A stretch of DNA of 64,000 bases from Alicyclobacillus shizuokensis NBRC 103103 (GCF_001552255.1 NZ_BCQV01000002.1:62001-126000), one strand, 5' to 3'. Shown: positions 53,407 through 61,803, counted from the stretch's first letter. Made by a program: numbers and translations. The notes: generated by a model from the letters alone, not told the origin.

Positions 53407-53721
53407 ATGACGGAACATGAACATGAGCACCACGACCATGATCACGAACACGAGACCGAAGAAGTCATTGTGCTTCAAGATGAAGATGGAAACGAGCACA
53501 ATTTTATCTTGAGTGACTTCATCTCGGTCGAAGATAAGGATTACGCGGTTCTGCTGCCGGCTGACGAAGACGATGACGAGGGCGTCATCATGAGACTCGA
53601 CGGCGAAGATGGAGACGAGGTCGTCTTGGCCATAATCGAGGACGAAGAAGAATGGCAAAAAGTTGTCGATGCCTACAACGAGTCTCTGTTGTCGGATGAC
53701 GACGACGAAGACCTCGAATAA
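53407..53721 (+). CDS. DUF1292 family acidic protein with His-rich N-terminus
   Basis: The 104-residue product has the DUF1292 (YrzB) core: EEVIVLQDEDGNEHNFI, DKDYAVLLP, then VVLAIIEDEEEW. The function is unknown. The N-terminus is unusual: seven His alternate with Glu and Asp in the first 16 residues (EHEHEHHDHDHEHE), a possible metal-binding tail. The manganese-responsive terC gene is next, at 54223. AGAAAGAAGG precedes the ATG. Confidence 0.87.
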   Translation: MTEHEHEHHDHDHEHETEEVIVLQDEDGNEHNFILSDFISVEDKDYAVLLPADEDDDEGVIMRLDGEDGDEVVLAIIEDEEEWQKVVDAYNESLLSDDDDEDLE

Positions 53722-53744
53722 AGAACCCTATACTGCTGTGAAGC

Positions 53745-53783
53745 GGCGCGCTGGAGACACGTTCTGCAGCAGCGCCCTATTTT
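53745..53783 (+). terminator. Possible terminator of the DUF1292 gene
   Basis: GGCGCGCTG (53745-53753) can pair with CAGCAGCGCC (53767-53776) with one bulge, followed by TATTTTCTT. Confidence 0.45.
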
Positions 53784-53904
53784 CTTGTTCCGCCCACTTT
53801 ACACGTCTCCCCACCCACCATGTGCTTGTCCCGGTTGACAGTTGGCTGGATGGCCTCTATTGTTTATAGGAGGACAGGCAGCGATGTTGCTAACCGGGCG
53901 AGTT

Positions 53905-54080
53905 GCAAACAAACAGATCCTGTAGGGGAGTAGCTGCCGCGAAGGCTGGATTCGCGGACGAAGTGTGCCGTCAATACGGTGCGGTGTACGGCATTTGGAG
54001 CCTGCTGGTTCCAAAGGTCCCGCACCCGGCGCCTTACATAGCATCGGGACAGCCTGTGAAGTTGTTCGCAGTCCCGGTCC
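53905..54080 (+). ncRNA. yybP-ykoY manganese riboswitch aptamer
   Basis: The leader of the TerC-family gene contains the core pieces of this class in order: GTAGGGGAGTAGC (53922-53934), GTCAATACG (53971-53979), TTTGGAGCC (53995-54003) and a 3-prime TTCCAAAGGTCC strand. yybP-ykoY RNAs sense Mn2+ and commonly precede TerC/YkoY export genes. The end points are approximate. A long terminator follows at 54086-54180. Confidence 0.82.
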
Positions 54081-54085
54081 TGTGA

Positions 54086-54180
54086 GCGAGACTTACAGTC
54101 TGATGGAATATGGTGGTCGGTACGTGCCCATTGCGCAAAACGGGCAGACTGACCTTCATCAGACTGTGGTCTCGCTTTTT
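54086..54180 (+). terminator. Riboswitch-controlled terminator before the TerC gene
   Basis: GCGAGACTTACAGTCTGATG (54086-54105) pairs with CATCAGACTGTGGTCTCGC (54157-54175) with one bulged position, and is followed by TTTTT. The two arms are about 50 bases apart. Mn2+ binding would be expected to prevent this fold. Confidence 0.82.
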
Positions 54181-54222
54181 GGTGTCATCGTACACCCGGC
54201 GTACTCCGGGAGGAGGATTCCT

Positions 54223-54954
54223 ATGAATTGGTACTTGCTCGTATTGAATGTCGTTCTGGTCAATATCATCCTGTCCGGAGACAACGCGCTCGCCATCTCT
54301 CTTGCCGCCGACAGGCTGCCGCCAACGATGCGCAAACGAGCCATTGTACTGGGCAGCATCTTGGCCATCGTGCTGTTGATAGGATTCACCGCCCTCGGCA
54401 CGTTCATCATCCAAATTCCGGTCCTGAAAAGCGCCGCCGGTGCGCTCTTGATGTGGATTGCGCTGCGCTTGGCGACGGAACGGCTTCACAAGCCCAGGGA
54501 CGATTCGCGGGAAACACGGAGCGCTGTGCCTAATCGGCTTTGGAAAGCCATCGGTACCATAGCGGTGGCTGATCTATGCATGGAACTGGACAACGCGATG
54601 GCTATGCTGGGAGCCGCGCATGGACGATTGAGTGTGTTGCTGGCCGGCTTTCTCTGCACGATTCCGTTTCTGATCTTGGGCAGCCAAGTGATTGCCAAGG
54701 TGTTTGACAAGCTGCCGTGGATTGTCTTCCCAGCCGCCGGTTACATCGCATGGATTGCCGGGAACATGATAGCGGACGACGCGGTCTACGCGCATCTATC
54801 CTGGAACCCCATGCTCCAGCGGTGGCTACCTCTGTTCTGCATGTTGGTGTTCGCCTGCATCATCGCCATCTCCGCTTGGCGAGGTAGGCGGTCCAAACGC
54901 AGGTTTCAAGCAGCGTTGCAGAAATCCCATCCCCTCGACAGGTTGGCCAAGTAA
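54223..54954 (+). CDS. TerC/YkoY-family membrane protein (probable Mn2+ exporter)
   Basis: TerC-family proteins in Bacillus protect against excess manganese and load exoenzymes with metal. ATG 54223 after GGGAGGAGG gives 243 residues with seven or so helices. The two metal-site motifs are present: NIILSGDNALAISLA near residue 14 and ADLCMELDNAMAMLGAA near residue 118, each with the key Asp-Asn. The Mn2+ riboswitch upstream supports this role. Confidence 0.9.
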   Translation: MNWYLLVLNVVLVNIILSGDNALAISLAADRLPPTMRKRAIVLGSILAIVLLIGFTALGTFIIQIPVLKSAAGALLMWIALRLATERLHKPRDDSRETRSAVPNRLWKAIGTIAVADLCMELDNAMAMLGAAHGRLSVLLAGFLCTIPFLILGSQVIAKVFDKLPWIVFPAAGYIAWIAGNMIADDAVYAHLSWNPMLQRWLPLFCMLVFACIIAISAWRGRRSKRRFQAALQKSHPLDRLAK

Positions 54955-55039
54955 GCGACAGGTGCCAAAGCGAGATGTCCCGTTATCCCCTGACCCTACA
55001 TTCTGCAAAAACTGGGCGTCCAGGACAGAACTCAGGTGG

Positions 55040-55150
55040 TGTCTGTCGCCGCGCGCGCTCAGCTCCTGATACGCGGCCTCGACGTCCTCGCAGGTGAAGT
55101 GCGCCATCGTGATTGGACACCGGAATACTGACAAAACGAACGCGAATCAT
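55040..55150 (-). pseudogene. Remnant of a VOC (glyoxalase-fold) gene
   Basis: ATG 55150 encodes MIRVRFVSIPVSNHDGA, the standard start of one VOC subfamily, but the frame is then lost. In the next frame comes AHFTCEDVEAAYQELSARG, which belongs some 70 residues further on in such proteins. The middle of the gene is therefore deleted and the rest degraded. The ATG overlaps the stop of the glycosidase-like gene. Confidence 0.7.
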
Positions 55151-56184
55151 GGATTATCCCCTTTCCCGTAGTGACGTGCGACCGCGTAAAATGCTTGCTT
55201 ACGTTCCCATCGCGGATGCCGCGAGGTCGTATCGTTTCCGCTGGGCCAGGTACGTACCAAGCTGTAGCTGGCGGTGTCCAAGTCGTAACGCGGATCGATA
55301 TTCGAAGGATAACTGGGACTGACAAATGTGTAGACGAAGGCACCGTCGACTCCCTCTTTGTCGAATAGCTCCAGCAGCTCGGTCAGGTACTGTGCCTGCA
55401 CGCTCTCGTCACGTATAAGCGGCTTGCCGAGGCGCCAAGGTGTGGATTGCCGATTGACCACCATCCACCCCATGCCACCGAGGTCGTCTGCGCCGGCATA
55501 CGTGCAGCATCCGAATTCGGTCACGACAACGGGCTTGCCGCACCGCTTGTACTTGCGAATGAGGCCGGGGAACTCCTTCTTATTGGTCCCGTCGCGGTAA
55601 GCGTCGATGCCGACGATGTCGAAGTTATGCCAATCGATATCTTCCCACAGCCCCGATGCGTAGGCCAATGGACCGGCGAAGCGGCGACGCACCTCCTTCG
55701 CGGTGCGGGCCAAGAAGGTGTTTAAACGCTCTTCGGGCGATCCGTTTGCGAGCATGTCAGCGGTCCAACGCGAAGGATCAGACAACAATGCCAGGCGGTC
55801 AAGCAGGCTATCTCCGGGGATCAGACCGGACATGAAGACGCTCAGCTCGCACCCCAGCACGAGCACCACTTGACTGCCCACCTTGCGCAGGTCCTCACAG
55901 GCCGAGGCAGCCTCAAGCATACACTGGAATGTCTCTTGCTCGTTGGCATTGTGAACCGATGGGGAAAGCCAAACCTCCAATCCGTGTCGACATGCAGCAC
56001 CTGCGGCCAGCTTCAGCCGCTCGATATCCTGACCGGTGATGCGAACGGCATTGCAATGCAATTCCTTCGCAATCACCTGCATCTCCCGCTCCACAAGGTC
56101 CAGCGGCAGCGTCTCGCGTGTGAGCCCACCATTGATGATGGGTGTTCCAACGTCGTAGGTAACACCTCGGATTCGCAGGTTCAT
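55147..56184 (-). CDS. TIM-barrel glycoside hydrolase-like protein
   Basis: This 345-residue cytoplasmic protein (no signal peptide) looks like a clan-A (GH5-like) barrel: MNLRIRGVTYDVGTP at strand one, acid/base candidate Glu113 in VLGCELSVF, FDIVGIDAYRDG at strand six and nucleophile candidate Glu223 in VVVTEFGCCTY. Similar proteins have sometimes been labelled abortive infection proteins, without clear evidence. Two TATAAT boxes (56267-56272 and 56276-56281, minus) lie about 85 bases upstream. Confidence 0.75.
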   Translation of the reverse strand: MNLRIRGVTYDVGTPIINGGLTRETLPLDLVEREMQVIAKELHCNAVRITGQDIERLKLAAGAACRHGLEVWLSPSVHNANEQETFQCMLEAASACEDLRKVGSQVVLVLGCELSVFMSGLIPGDSLLDRLALLSDPSRWTADMLANGSPEERLNTFLARTAKEVRRRFAGPLAYASGLWEDIDWHNFDIVGIDAYRDGTNKKEFPGLIRKYKRCGKPVVVTEFGCCTYAGADDLGGMGWMVVNRQSTPWRLGKPLIRDESVQAQYLTELLELFDKEGVDGAFVYTFVSPSYPSNIDPRYDLDTASYSLVRTWPSGNDTTSRHPRWERKQAFYAVARHYGKGDNP

Positions 56185-56527
56185 AGCCTGACAACACCCT
56201 TTCGCAATTCGATACCTTTGCCATATCGTCAGGATGCAGGGACTTATCGGGGGAGCTGTTGCCCCAATTATACGGATTATATCGTACCATTGTTTTCACT
56301 CTGGGTCTTCGATACATATTCCTCAGAATCGCGCTCGACAGAAGCTCCGGCAAGCGATGTCCCACATACCGGAAATGAGGTGCTACCAGGACGTGGTGTC
56401 CCATCTACGGAGTGAACACGATGTCCGGTCCCTTGTGTTCTCCTTGCGTACAAACTGGCAATCAAGCTGTTGTCGCACTTGTTAACTTCGTTTAGAATAA
56501 ATAAAACTTCATTGTAAGGAGCATTTT
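56185..56527 (+). other. 343-base divergent intergenic region
   Basis: No convincing gene is seen. Minus-strand TATAAT boxes at 56267-56281 serve the glycosidase-like gene. On the plus strand TTGTCG (56470-56475) and TAGAAT (56493-56498), 17 bases apart, fit a promoter for the next membrane protein. Confidence 0.55.
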
Positions 56528-56938
56528 ATGCTCACGCGCTTGACGGTCCTTCAAGGCTTCTACAACGAACTCGATCAGGTGGTGGCCATTCTATTGTGTC
56601 AGGCGCCCCGCGTCTCCTCCAGACCCGATGTGAGCAAGCATTTCCAAGAGTTGTTACCATGCGGTAAGACCAACCACTCTTTGACGTTCATTGGAGTGAG
56701 AGCAATGTTGGCCACCTTATGGTTGTTGACCGGTGCCGTGTTCATCCTCACCCTCCTTGCGGCCTTCGCCATTCCCTCGTGGCCCGTGTTGGTGGTGTTT
56801 CTCCTCTCCCTCCTCGCGACCATCGGCTATCGCCTCACCCGCATACGGGCGGTCCCTGTCATTGCACTGACGGGAGCCTTGTTGATTTGTGCCTACGATG
56901 TCGTGATGCTCATCATAGTGCTGCACACAGCACGCTGA
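56528..56938 (+). CDS. Small three-helix membrane protein (unknown)
   Basis: ATG 56528 has a canonical AAGGAG six bases upstream and gives 136 residues: a soluble N-terminal part of about 58 residues and three membrane helices. A second ATG at 56705, with GGAG eight bases before it, would encode only the membrane part (77 residues). Both could be used. The family is not recognised. A GCCCCAT/ATGGGGC hairpin follows the stop at 56944-56964. Confidence 0.6.
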   Translation: MLTRLTVLQGFYNELDQVVAILLCQAPRVSSRPDVSKHFQELLPCGKTNHSLTFIGVRAMLATLWLLTGAVFILTLLAAFAIPSWPVLVVFLLSLLATIGYRLTRIRAVPVIALTGALLICAYDVVMLIIVLHTAR

Positions 56939-57061
56939 CATGTGCCCCATTGTTTCCATGGGGCGAGGAAAACTTCTTCAGGTAAAGAGGAACGTCTTCA
57001 CAACAGGCGTCTGAGAACGGGATCGGCAACAACCATTCGCTACACCAATGGCCCCAAGCCA

Positions 57062-57091
57062 CAAAAAAAGGCCGCCCACCGCTGGGCGACC
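57062..57091 (-). terminator. Intrinsic terminator of the tRNA cluster
   Basis: GGTCGCCCA pairs with TGGGCGGCC (57083-57091 and 57070-57078, minus), followed by eight T residues. Confidence 0.9.
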
Positions 57092-57124
57092 TCCCCGAAA
57101 ACCTCATCGTTCCGGGCTGTTATG

Positions 57125-57199
57125 TGGAGCCACCTGTCGGATTCGAACCGACGACCTGCTCATTACGAGTGAGCCGCTCTACCCCTGAGCCAAGGTGGC
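57125..57199 (-). tRNA. tRNA-Thr (anticodon CGT)
   Basis: The cloverleaf starts GCCACCT and ends AGGTGGC-T-CCA. The anticodon stem-loop is GCTCA-CTCGTAA-TGAGC, anticodon CGT, reading ACG. CCA is encoded. It is last in the cluster. Confidence 0.95.
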
Positions 57200-57203
57200 A
57201 CAC

Positions 57204-57280
57204 TGGTGGCGGCGGGTGGATTCGAACCACCGACGCCACGGGTATGAACCGTGTGCTCTGACCGACTGAGCTACGCCGCC
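57204..57280 (-). tRNA. tRNA-Met (elongator, anticodon CAT)
   Basis: The 77-base gene has GGCGGCG/CGCCGCC acceptor arms and an encoded CCA. The loop ACGGTTCATACCCGT has anticodon CAT. The sequence resembles the Bacillus elongator tRNA-Met, not the initiator or the CAT isoleucine tRNA. Confidence 0.94.
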
Positions 57281-57283
57281 AAC

Positions 57284-57378
57284 TGGCGGAGAGAGAGGGA
57301 TTCGAACCCTCGAGGCGAGTTTAAGCCCGCCTACACGATTTCCAGTCGTGCTCCTTCGACCAACTCGGACATCTCTCC
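57284..57378 (-). tRNA. tRNA-Ser (anticodon GGA)
   Basis: This class II tRNA has a long variable arm (TAGGCGGGCTTAAACTCGCC), acceptor GGAGAGA/TCTCTCC, anticodon loop ACTGGAAAT (GGA, reading UCC/UCU) and an encoded CCA. It is the first gene of the cluster. Confidence 0.95.
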
Positions 57379-57529
57379 ATAAAATGCGGCGAACAAGCCG
57401 TTTACACCGGCGAAAGTTATCTTAGCACGATCCGCCCGCTTACGCAACCCATATCCCAAGAGGCTCGCGCCAACCGGGCGGCGGTTGCCACCCGCCCGCC
57501 CGGACGCAGACACCTCACCGGCTGTGGCG

Positions 57530-58699
57530 CTACTTTACCCCCGCAGCCAGGACTTGCTTCAGCTCCAGGACATTGTTGAGCACGTAGTTACAGCCGAGCG
57601 ACGCGAACGACCGCCTTGCGTCTGCACCGTCCAAGCCCGTCAGGACGGCCGCAAAGTGACAACCCATGGCGCGCGCAGCCAGGGCATCGGCCACCGAGTC
57701 GCCGACAATCAACACCCGCCGGCCCTCGGGCTCTGGCAGCGGCAGGGGCGTGTCCAACACAGCCTCGAGGTCAGACTCGCCCAGGTAGCTGCGCAGGTAG
57801 GAAAACGGGTGCGGCTTCGACAGAGGCTGGCCCGGCCGCAGGGCCTGCGCCTCCAACACCTCACTAGCCGTGGTGACGCGGTTCCTGTCAAATCGGGACA
57901 ACCAATCAAAGGAGCGCAGCGGCACCTCCGTTTCCAGGCGCGGCCGCCCGGTGGCAATGCCAATCCGCATCCCCCTGCTCAGCACATCGTCCAACAGGTC
58001 GCGAAATTCGTCAGGAGGGACCACCGGCCGCTCCTGTTCCAGGTAGCCCGCCTTGCCTGCAGGTTGTCCGTGCCATGCCGGACCTCCATAGACGTCACCC
58101 AGGTACCACTCCTGAAACACATCTTTCCCCAAATCCCATACCGCCTGCGCCGCGTCTCCGAGTATCGGCTCCAGCACACGCCGGCAGACGGAAAACAAGT
58201 CGTCTTTTCCCCGGCAATGCTCGAACAAGCGGGTGTAATTCCGGAAGACACCCTCTGCCATGGTCGGCGCCGCGGCAACGAATTGCCGCAGGGCTTCCAC
58301 GAGGGCCGTGCGCCGGGCCGACGCGTCGGTCATGGCTGCGCTGCCTGCGCTGGGCACCGGCAACTCCTGAGGCAGCCAGGCCATCCGCGCCTCCGCAGGT
58401 AAGCTGTCGGCCACGGCCGCCAGCACGGCGACGAACTGCAGGTACACCATGTCCCAATTGGCGTTGACGCCACGTCCTTTGATGAAACGCAGGAACTCGT
58501 CCTCATGGAACACGCGGGCGCGAATCTCGCTCACCGTCTCGTCGTCCGGTCGCACGCCAAACCCCGGCATCCCCGTGAAGGTCAGGCGCAGATACTGAGG
58601 ACTGGCCAACAGTTCATAGACGGCCAAAGCCGACGCGTCAAAGTAACGCTCTTCACTGAGCATGACCCCATCGATGTCAAACAAGATCCAGTCGTACAC
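57530..58699 (-). CDS. HAD-superfamily hydrolase with a large cap
   Basis: The 389-residue product has the four HAD motifs: ILFDIDGVML (nucleophile D8), IGIATGRPR, the Lys in LSKPHPFSYL, and VLIVGDSVADALAA. About 230 residues lie between motifs I and II, a far larger cap than in most phosphatases of this class. GTG 58699 follows GGGAGGAG. The substrate is unknown; location next to serC-serA may mean nothing. The frame upstream of 58699 is not part of the gene. Confidence 0.87.
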   Translation of the reverse strand: MYDWILFDIDGVMLSEERYFDASALAVYELLASPQYLRLTFTGMPGFGVRPDDETVSEIRARVFHEDEFLRFIKGRGVNANWDMVYLQFVAVLAAVADSLPAEARMAWLPQELPVPSAGSAAMTDASARRTALVEALRQFVAAAPTMAEGVFRNYTRLFEHCRGKDDLFSVCRRVLEPILGDAAQAVWDLGKDVFQEWYLGDVYGGPAWHGQPAGKAGYLEQERPVVPPDEFRDLLDDVLSRGMRIGIATGRPRLETEVPLRSFDWLSRFDRNRVTTASEVLEAQALRPGQPLSKPHPFSYLRSYLGESDLEAVLDTPLPLPEPEGRRVLIVGDSVADALAARAMGCHFAAVLTGLDGADARRSFASLGCNYVLNNVLELKQVLAAGVK

Positions 58700-58794
58700 G
58701 TGACTCCTCCCGTTCCATCGGCAAAAACAAACACAGCCCACCGCTTGAGCGTAGCCCGGCTCCCACATCCAGTCAAGGGGCGCGCCACTCAGGA

Positions 58795-59919
58795 CTACCC
58801 GTGGCGTTTGGCAAATTCCCGCATGAAATCGCACAAGCGTGCGCAGGCTTCAGGCTCCACCGCGTTGTACAGCGAGACGCGGCAACCACCGACCGAGCGG
58901 TGACCGCCAAGGCCCGACATGCCGGCCTGTTTCGCGGCAGAAATGAATTCGCGAGTCAACTGGTCGTCAGCCAAACGGAAGGTCACGTTCATCTGCGACC
59001 GCGCGGCCGGATCGACCACACCCCGGTAAAACCCATCGCTCTCGTCAATCACGGTGTACAACATATCCGCCTTCTTGCGGTTACGTTCCGCCAGGCCGGC
59101 CACACCCCCTTGCTCCTCCGCCCACTCCAGCACCTTTTCCAGCGCGTAGACGGCGAAGACAGGCGGCGTGTTGTAACGGGAGTCAGCGGCCGCATGCGTT
59201 TGGTAGGCCAGGATTTTTGGCAGGTGCGTCCCCGGGTGCCGATCCAGCCAGTCCTCTTTCACAATGACCACCGTGAGACCGGCGACACCCAAGTTTTTCT
59301 GGGCGCCCGCGTAGATGAGATGGTAGTCTCCAACCGGAATGGGGCGGGACAGAATGTCGCTCGACATGTCCACGACCATCGGTCGGCCAACCACCGGGAT
59401 CGAAGGCCACTGCGATCCCATAATGGTGTTGTTGGACGTGAAGTGCACGTACGCATCCGTGTCCTCCACGTGAATCTCTGCCGGATCCGGCAACCGACGA
59501 TAGCCGTCGTCCTTCGTGCTGGCGGCAATTCGTACCGGCGCCACCCGTCCGGCCTCCTGATACGCCTTTTCGGACCACGATCCGGTCAACACATAGGCAC
59601 CGGTCTCGCCGTCGGAGATAAAGTTTTGCGCAATCATGGCGAATTGCAGGCTCGCGCCGCCCTGCAGATACAGTACCCGATAGCCGTCCGGGATGGCCAG
59701 CAACCGGCGGAGCCGTTGTTCAGCCGCCGCCTGCAGGCGGTTATAGGCGTCGCTGCGGTGGCTGATCTCCAGCACAGACATCCCGGTGCCCTCGTAGTTG
59801 AGGAGTTCCTCTTGCATCTTCAGCAGGACCGACTCCGGCAGCGCGGCAGGCCCCGCGCCAAAGTTGTCGATTCGTCCGACTCTCTGCCTCTCTATCATAG
59901 GTACGGTCACGGTTTTCAT
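58795..59919 (-). CDS. serC: Phosphoserine aminotransferase
   Basis: SerC converts 3-phosphohydroxypyruvate to phosphoserine with PLP. From ATG 59919 the protein has 374 residues. NFGAGPAALPESVL, the EISHRS loop and the PLP lysine in IYAGAQKNLGVAGL are conserved. ATG 59898 is a possible later start. It follows serA by 44 bases; serB is not in the window. Confidence 0.96.
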   Translation of the reverse strand: MKTVTVPMIERQRVGRIDNFGAGPAALPESVLLKMQEELLNYEGTGMSVLEISHRSDAYNRLQAAAEQRLRRLLAIPDGYRVLYLQGGASLQFAMIAQNFISDGETGAYVLTGSWSEKAYQEAGRVAPVRIAASTKDDGYRRLPDPAEIHVEDTDAYVHFTSNNTIMGSQWPSIPVVGRPMVVDMSSDILSRPIPVGDYHLIYAGAQKNLGVAGLTVVIVKEDWLDRHPGTHLPKILAYQTHAAADSRYNTPPVFAVYALEKVLEWAEEQGGVAGLAERNRKKADMLYTVIDESDGFYRGVVDPAARSQMNVTFRLADDQLTREFISAAKQAGMSGLGGHRSVGGCRVSLYNAVEPEACARLCDFMREFAKRHG

Positions 59920-59963
59920 CGCCCCTAATTCAGTATGCGCGCTCCTTGGCCCACGTCGCCCAT

Positions 59964-61547
59964 TCAAAGACGAATGGTGCTGACCTGTTGAATCCCGGCC
60001 ATGCGGCTGATTTCGGCCAGCACGCTGTCCGGCACCACCTTGTCCACAGCCAGCAGCATGACCGCCTCACCCCCGGATTCGCGCCGTCCCACCTGCATCG
60101 ATGCGATGTTGATGTCCGCTTCTCCGAGCAGTGTCCCGATGCGCCCAATCATCCCCGGCCGATCGACGTGGCGGGTGAACAACATCCGGGGCTGCGGCTC
60201 CGCATCCAAAGGATAGCCGTCTATCTCCACCAGCCTCGGCCCAAGGCCGTTGTAAACCGTTCCCGCCACTGTGTGACGTAGCCCGTCCACCGTCACAGCC
60301 ACAGTCAACAGGTTGGTGAAGACCTTCGACTTGGCCTGGCGCACCTCACGCAGGGAGAGGCCGTCCATCTCCGCCAGAAAACGCGCGTTGACGTAGTTGA
60401 CCTCCTCACCGTACCGGCTGCTCAACAGCCCTTTGAGCAGGGTCCTGCAGACAAACTCGCTGGCCACCTCGCCCAACTCGCCGCCGTACGTGATTTCCAA
60501 GTGAGAGAGCGCCCCCGTGTACAGCTGCCCGGCCAAGGTCCCCAATTTCTCGGCCAGTGTCAGGTACGGGCGCAGATGCGCCTCCTGCTCGACGCTGAGC
60601 GCCGGCAGATTGACCGCATTCTTGGCCGGCAGGCCACTCAAGATATCGGCAATTTCAGCCGCTACCGAGATCGCCACATTGACCTGCGCTTCCACCGTCG
60701 AGGCGCCGAGGTGGGGAGTGAGAATTACGTTTTCCAAGCTCCGCAGCGGATGATCATCCGGGAGGGGTTCTTGTTCAAAGACATCCAGAGCGGCTGCCGC
60801 CACTCGCCCTTCACGCAGGGACGCGACCAGCGCCTGTTCATCGATCACGCCGCCACGCGCGCAGTGGACGATACGCACACCCGGCTTCATGTTGGCAAAT
60901 TGTTCGGGGCCGAGAAGGTGCCGCGTGTCGCGCGTCAGGGGAGTGTGGACCGTGACAAAATCCGCCTGCGCCAGTGCATCGTTCAACGACAGGCTCGTGA
61001 TACCCAACTCCTGGGCACGCTCACGGCTGAGGAAGGGATCATAACACACGACGTTCATATTGAAGGCCTGCGCGCGTTTGGCCACCTCCCGGCCGATCCG
61101 CCCGAGACCGATAATGGCCAACGTCTTGCCGGACAATTCCACGCCCACGTATGCCTTGCGTTCCCATCGGCCTTGCCGCATCGACTGATGGGCGTCCGGG
61201 ATGCGGCGCGCCATCGCCATCAACATCGCAAAGGTGTGCTCACAAGCGGAGATGGTGTTACCGTCCGGGGCGTTGATGACCACCACGCCCCTGCGGGTGG
61301 CGGCCTCGACGTCGATGTTGTCGACACCAACCCCAGCTCGGCCGACCACTTTCAGTTGTGCTGCAGCTTCCAGTACCCTTGCTGTGACCTTCGTCTGCGA
61401 ACGAACGATCAAGGCGTCCACATCGGTCACAGCCTGGCACAGGTCGTCCTCCGTCAAACCAGTCTGCACACAGACCTCAATGTTCCCTCGATCCCGCAGT
61501 TGCTGCAGGCCCACCTCCGCCACATCGTCGGCAACCAGGACTTTCAT
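59964..61547 (-). CDS. serA: D-3-phosphoglycerate dehydrogenase
   Basis: SerA starts serine synthesis by oxidising 3-phosphoglycerate. ATG 61547 (MKVLVADDVAEV) after GGGAGGGAGAG gives 527 residues, the long Bacillus-type form. The NAD domain (IIGLGRIGREVAKRAQAFNM), catalytic Arg/Glu/His segment, an intervening ASB domain and a C-terminal ACT domain (MLFTRHVDRPGMIGRIGTLL) for serine feedback are present. Confidence 0.96.
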   Translation of the reverse strand: MKVLVADDVAEVGLQQLRDRGNIEVCVQTGLTEDDLCQAVTDVDALIVRSQTKVTARVLEAAAQLKVVGRAGVGVDNIDVEAATRRGVVVINAPDGNTISACEHTFAMLMAMARRIPDAHQSMRQGRWERKAYVGVELSGKTLAIIGLGRIGREVAKRAQAFNMNVVCYDPFLSRERAQELGITSLSLNDALAQADFVTVHTPLTRDTRHLLGPEQFANMKPGVRIVHCARGGVIDEQALVASLREGRVAAAALDVFEQEPLPDDHPLRSLENVILTPHLGASTVEAQVNVAISVAAEIADILSGLPAKNAVNLPALSVEQEAHLRPYLTLAEKLGTLAGQLYTGALSHLEITYGGELGEVASEFVCRTLLKGLLSSRYGEEVNYVNARFLAEMDGLSLREVRQAKSKVFTNLLTVAVTVDGLRHTVAGTVYNGLGPRLVEIDGYPLDAEPQPRMLFTRHVDRPGMIGRIGTLLGEADINIASMQVGRRESGGEAVMLLAVDKVVPDSVLAEISRMAGIQQVSTIRL

Positions 61548-61630
61548 GCGTCTCTCCCTCCCGGATTCGAAAACAGCCGTCTGAACACTCCTAATCCTTC
61601 CACTAGGGTGCCCAGGCGGCCGGCATATGC

Positions 61631-61680
61631 GTATCGCACTCCTCCGAGGTACTCCTCTACATCCGCCAGTCATGCGATAC
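61631..61680 (-). promoter_or_regulatory. Structured leader of serA
   Basis: A perfect 8-base inverted repeat, GTATCGCA/TGCGATAC (61631-61638 and 61673-61680), encloses a second small hairpin (GAGG/CCTC) and two GGAGGAG tracts. It lies between the promoter and the gene. No T-run follows, so it is not a simple attenuator. Confidence 0.5.
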
Positions 61681-61705
61681 GGTCTCGTCTATTGGGTTTT
61701 CTTTA

Positions 61706-61735
61706 AAAATACAGATGTGCCACAGGCCATGTCAA
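61706..61735 (-). promoter_or_regulatory. Sigma-A promoter of serA-serC
   Basis: On the minus strand a perfect TTGACA (61730-61735) is followed after 18 bases by TATTTT (61706-61711). The leader would be about 150 bases long. Confidence 0.65.
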
Positions 61736-61803
61736 TCCCTCTTCTTGATGTAAGCGATTTCTATCCGATATTCCTCCATGCGAATGGACGATGACTCGGT
61801 CTC

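Noticed and set aside
54826-55134. 102-codon minus-strand frame overlapping the terC end as an intact gene
   Set aside because: Only a short part resembles a VOC protein, and its true N-terminus is in another frame. It is treated as a pseudogene remnant; the portion below 55040 is antisense to terC.
56234-56485. 83-codon plus-strand frame in the divergent region
   Set aside because: No ribosome site, no hydrophobic or domain pattern, and it runs across the promoter elements of the minus-strand glycosidase-like gene.
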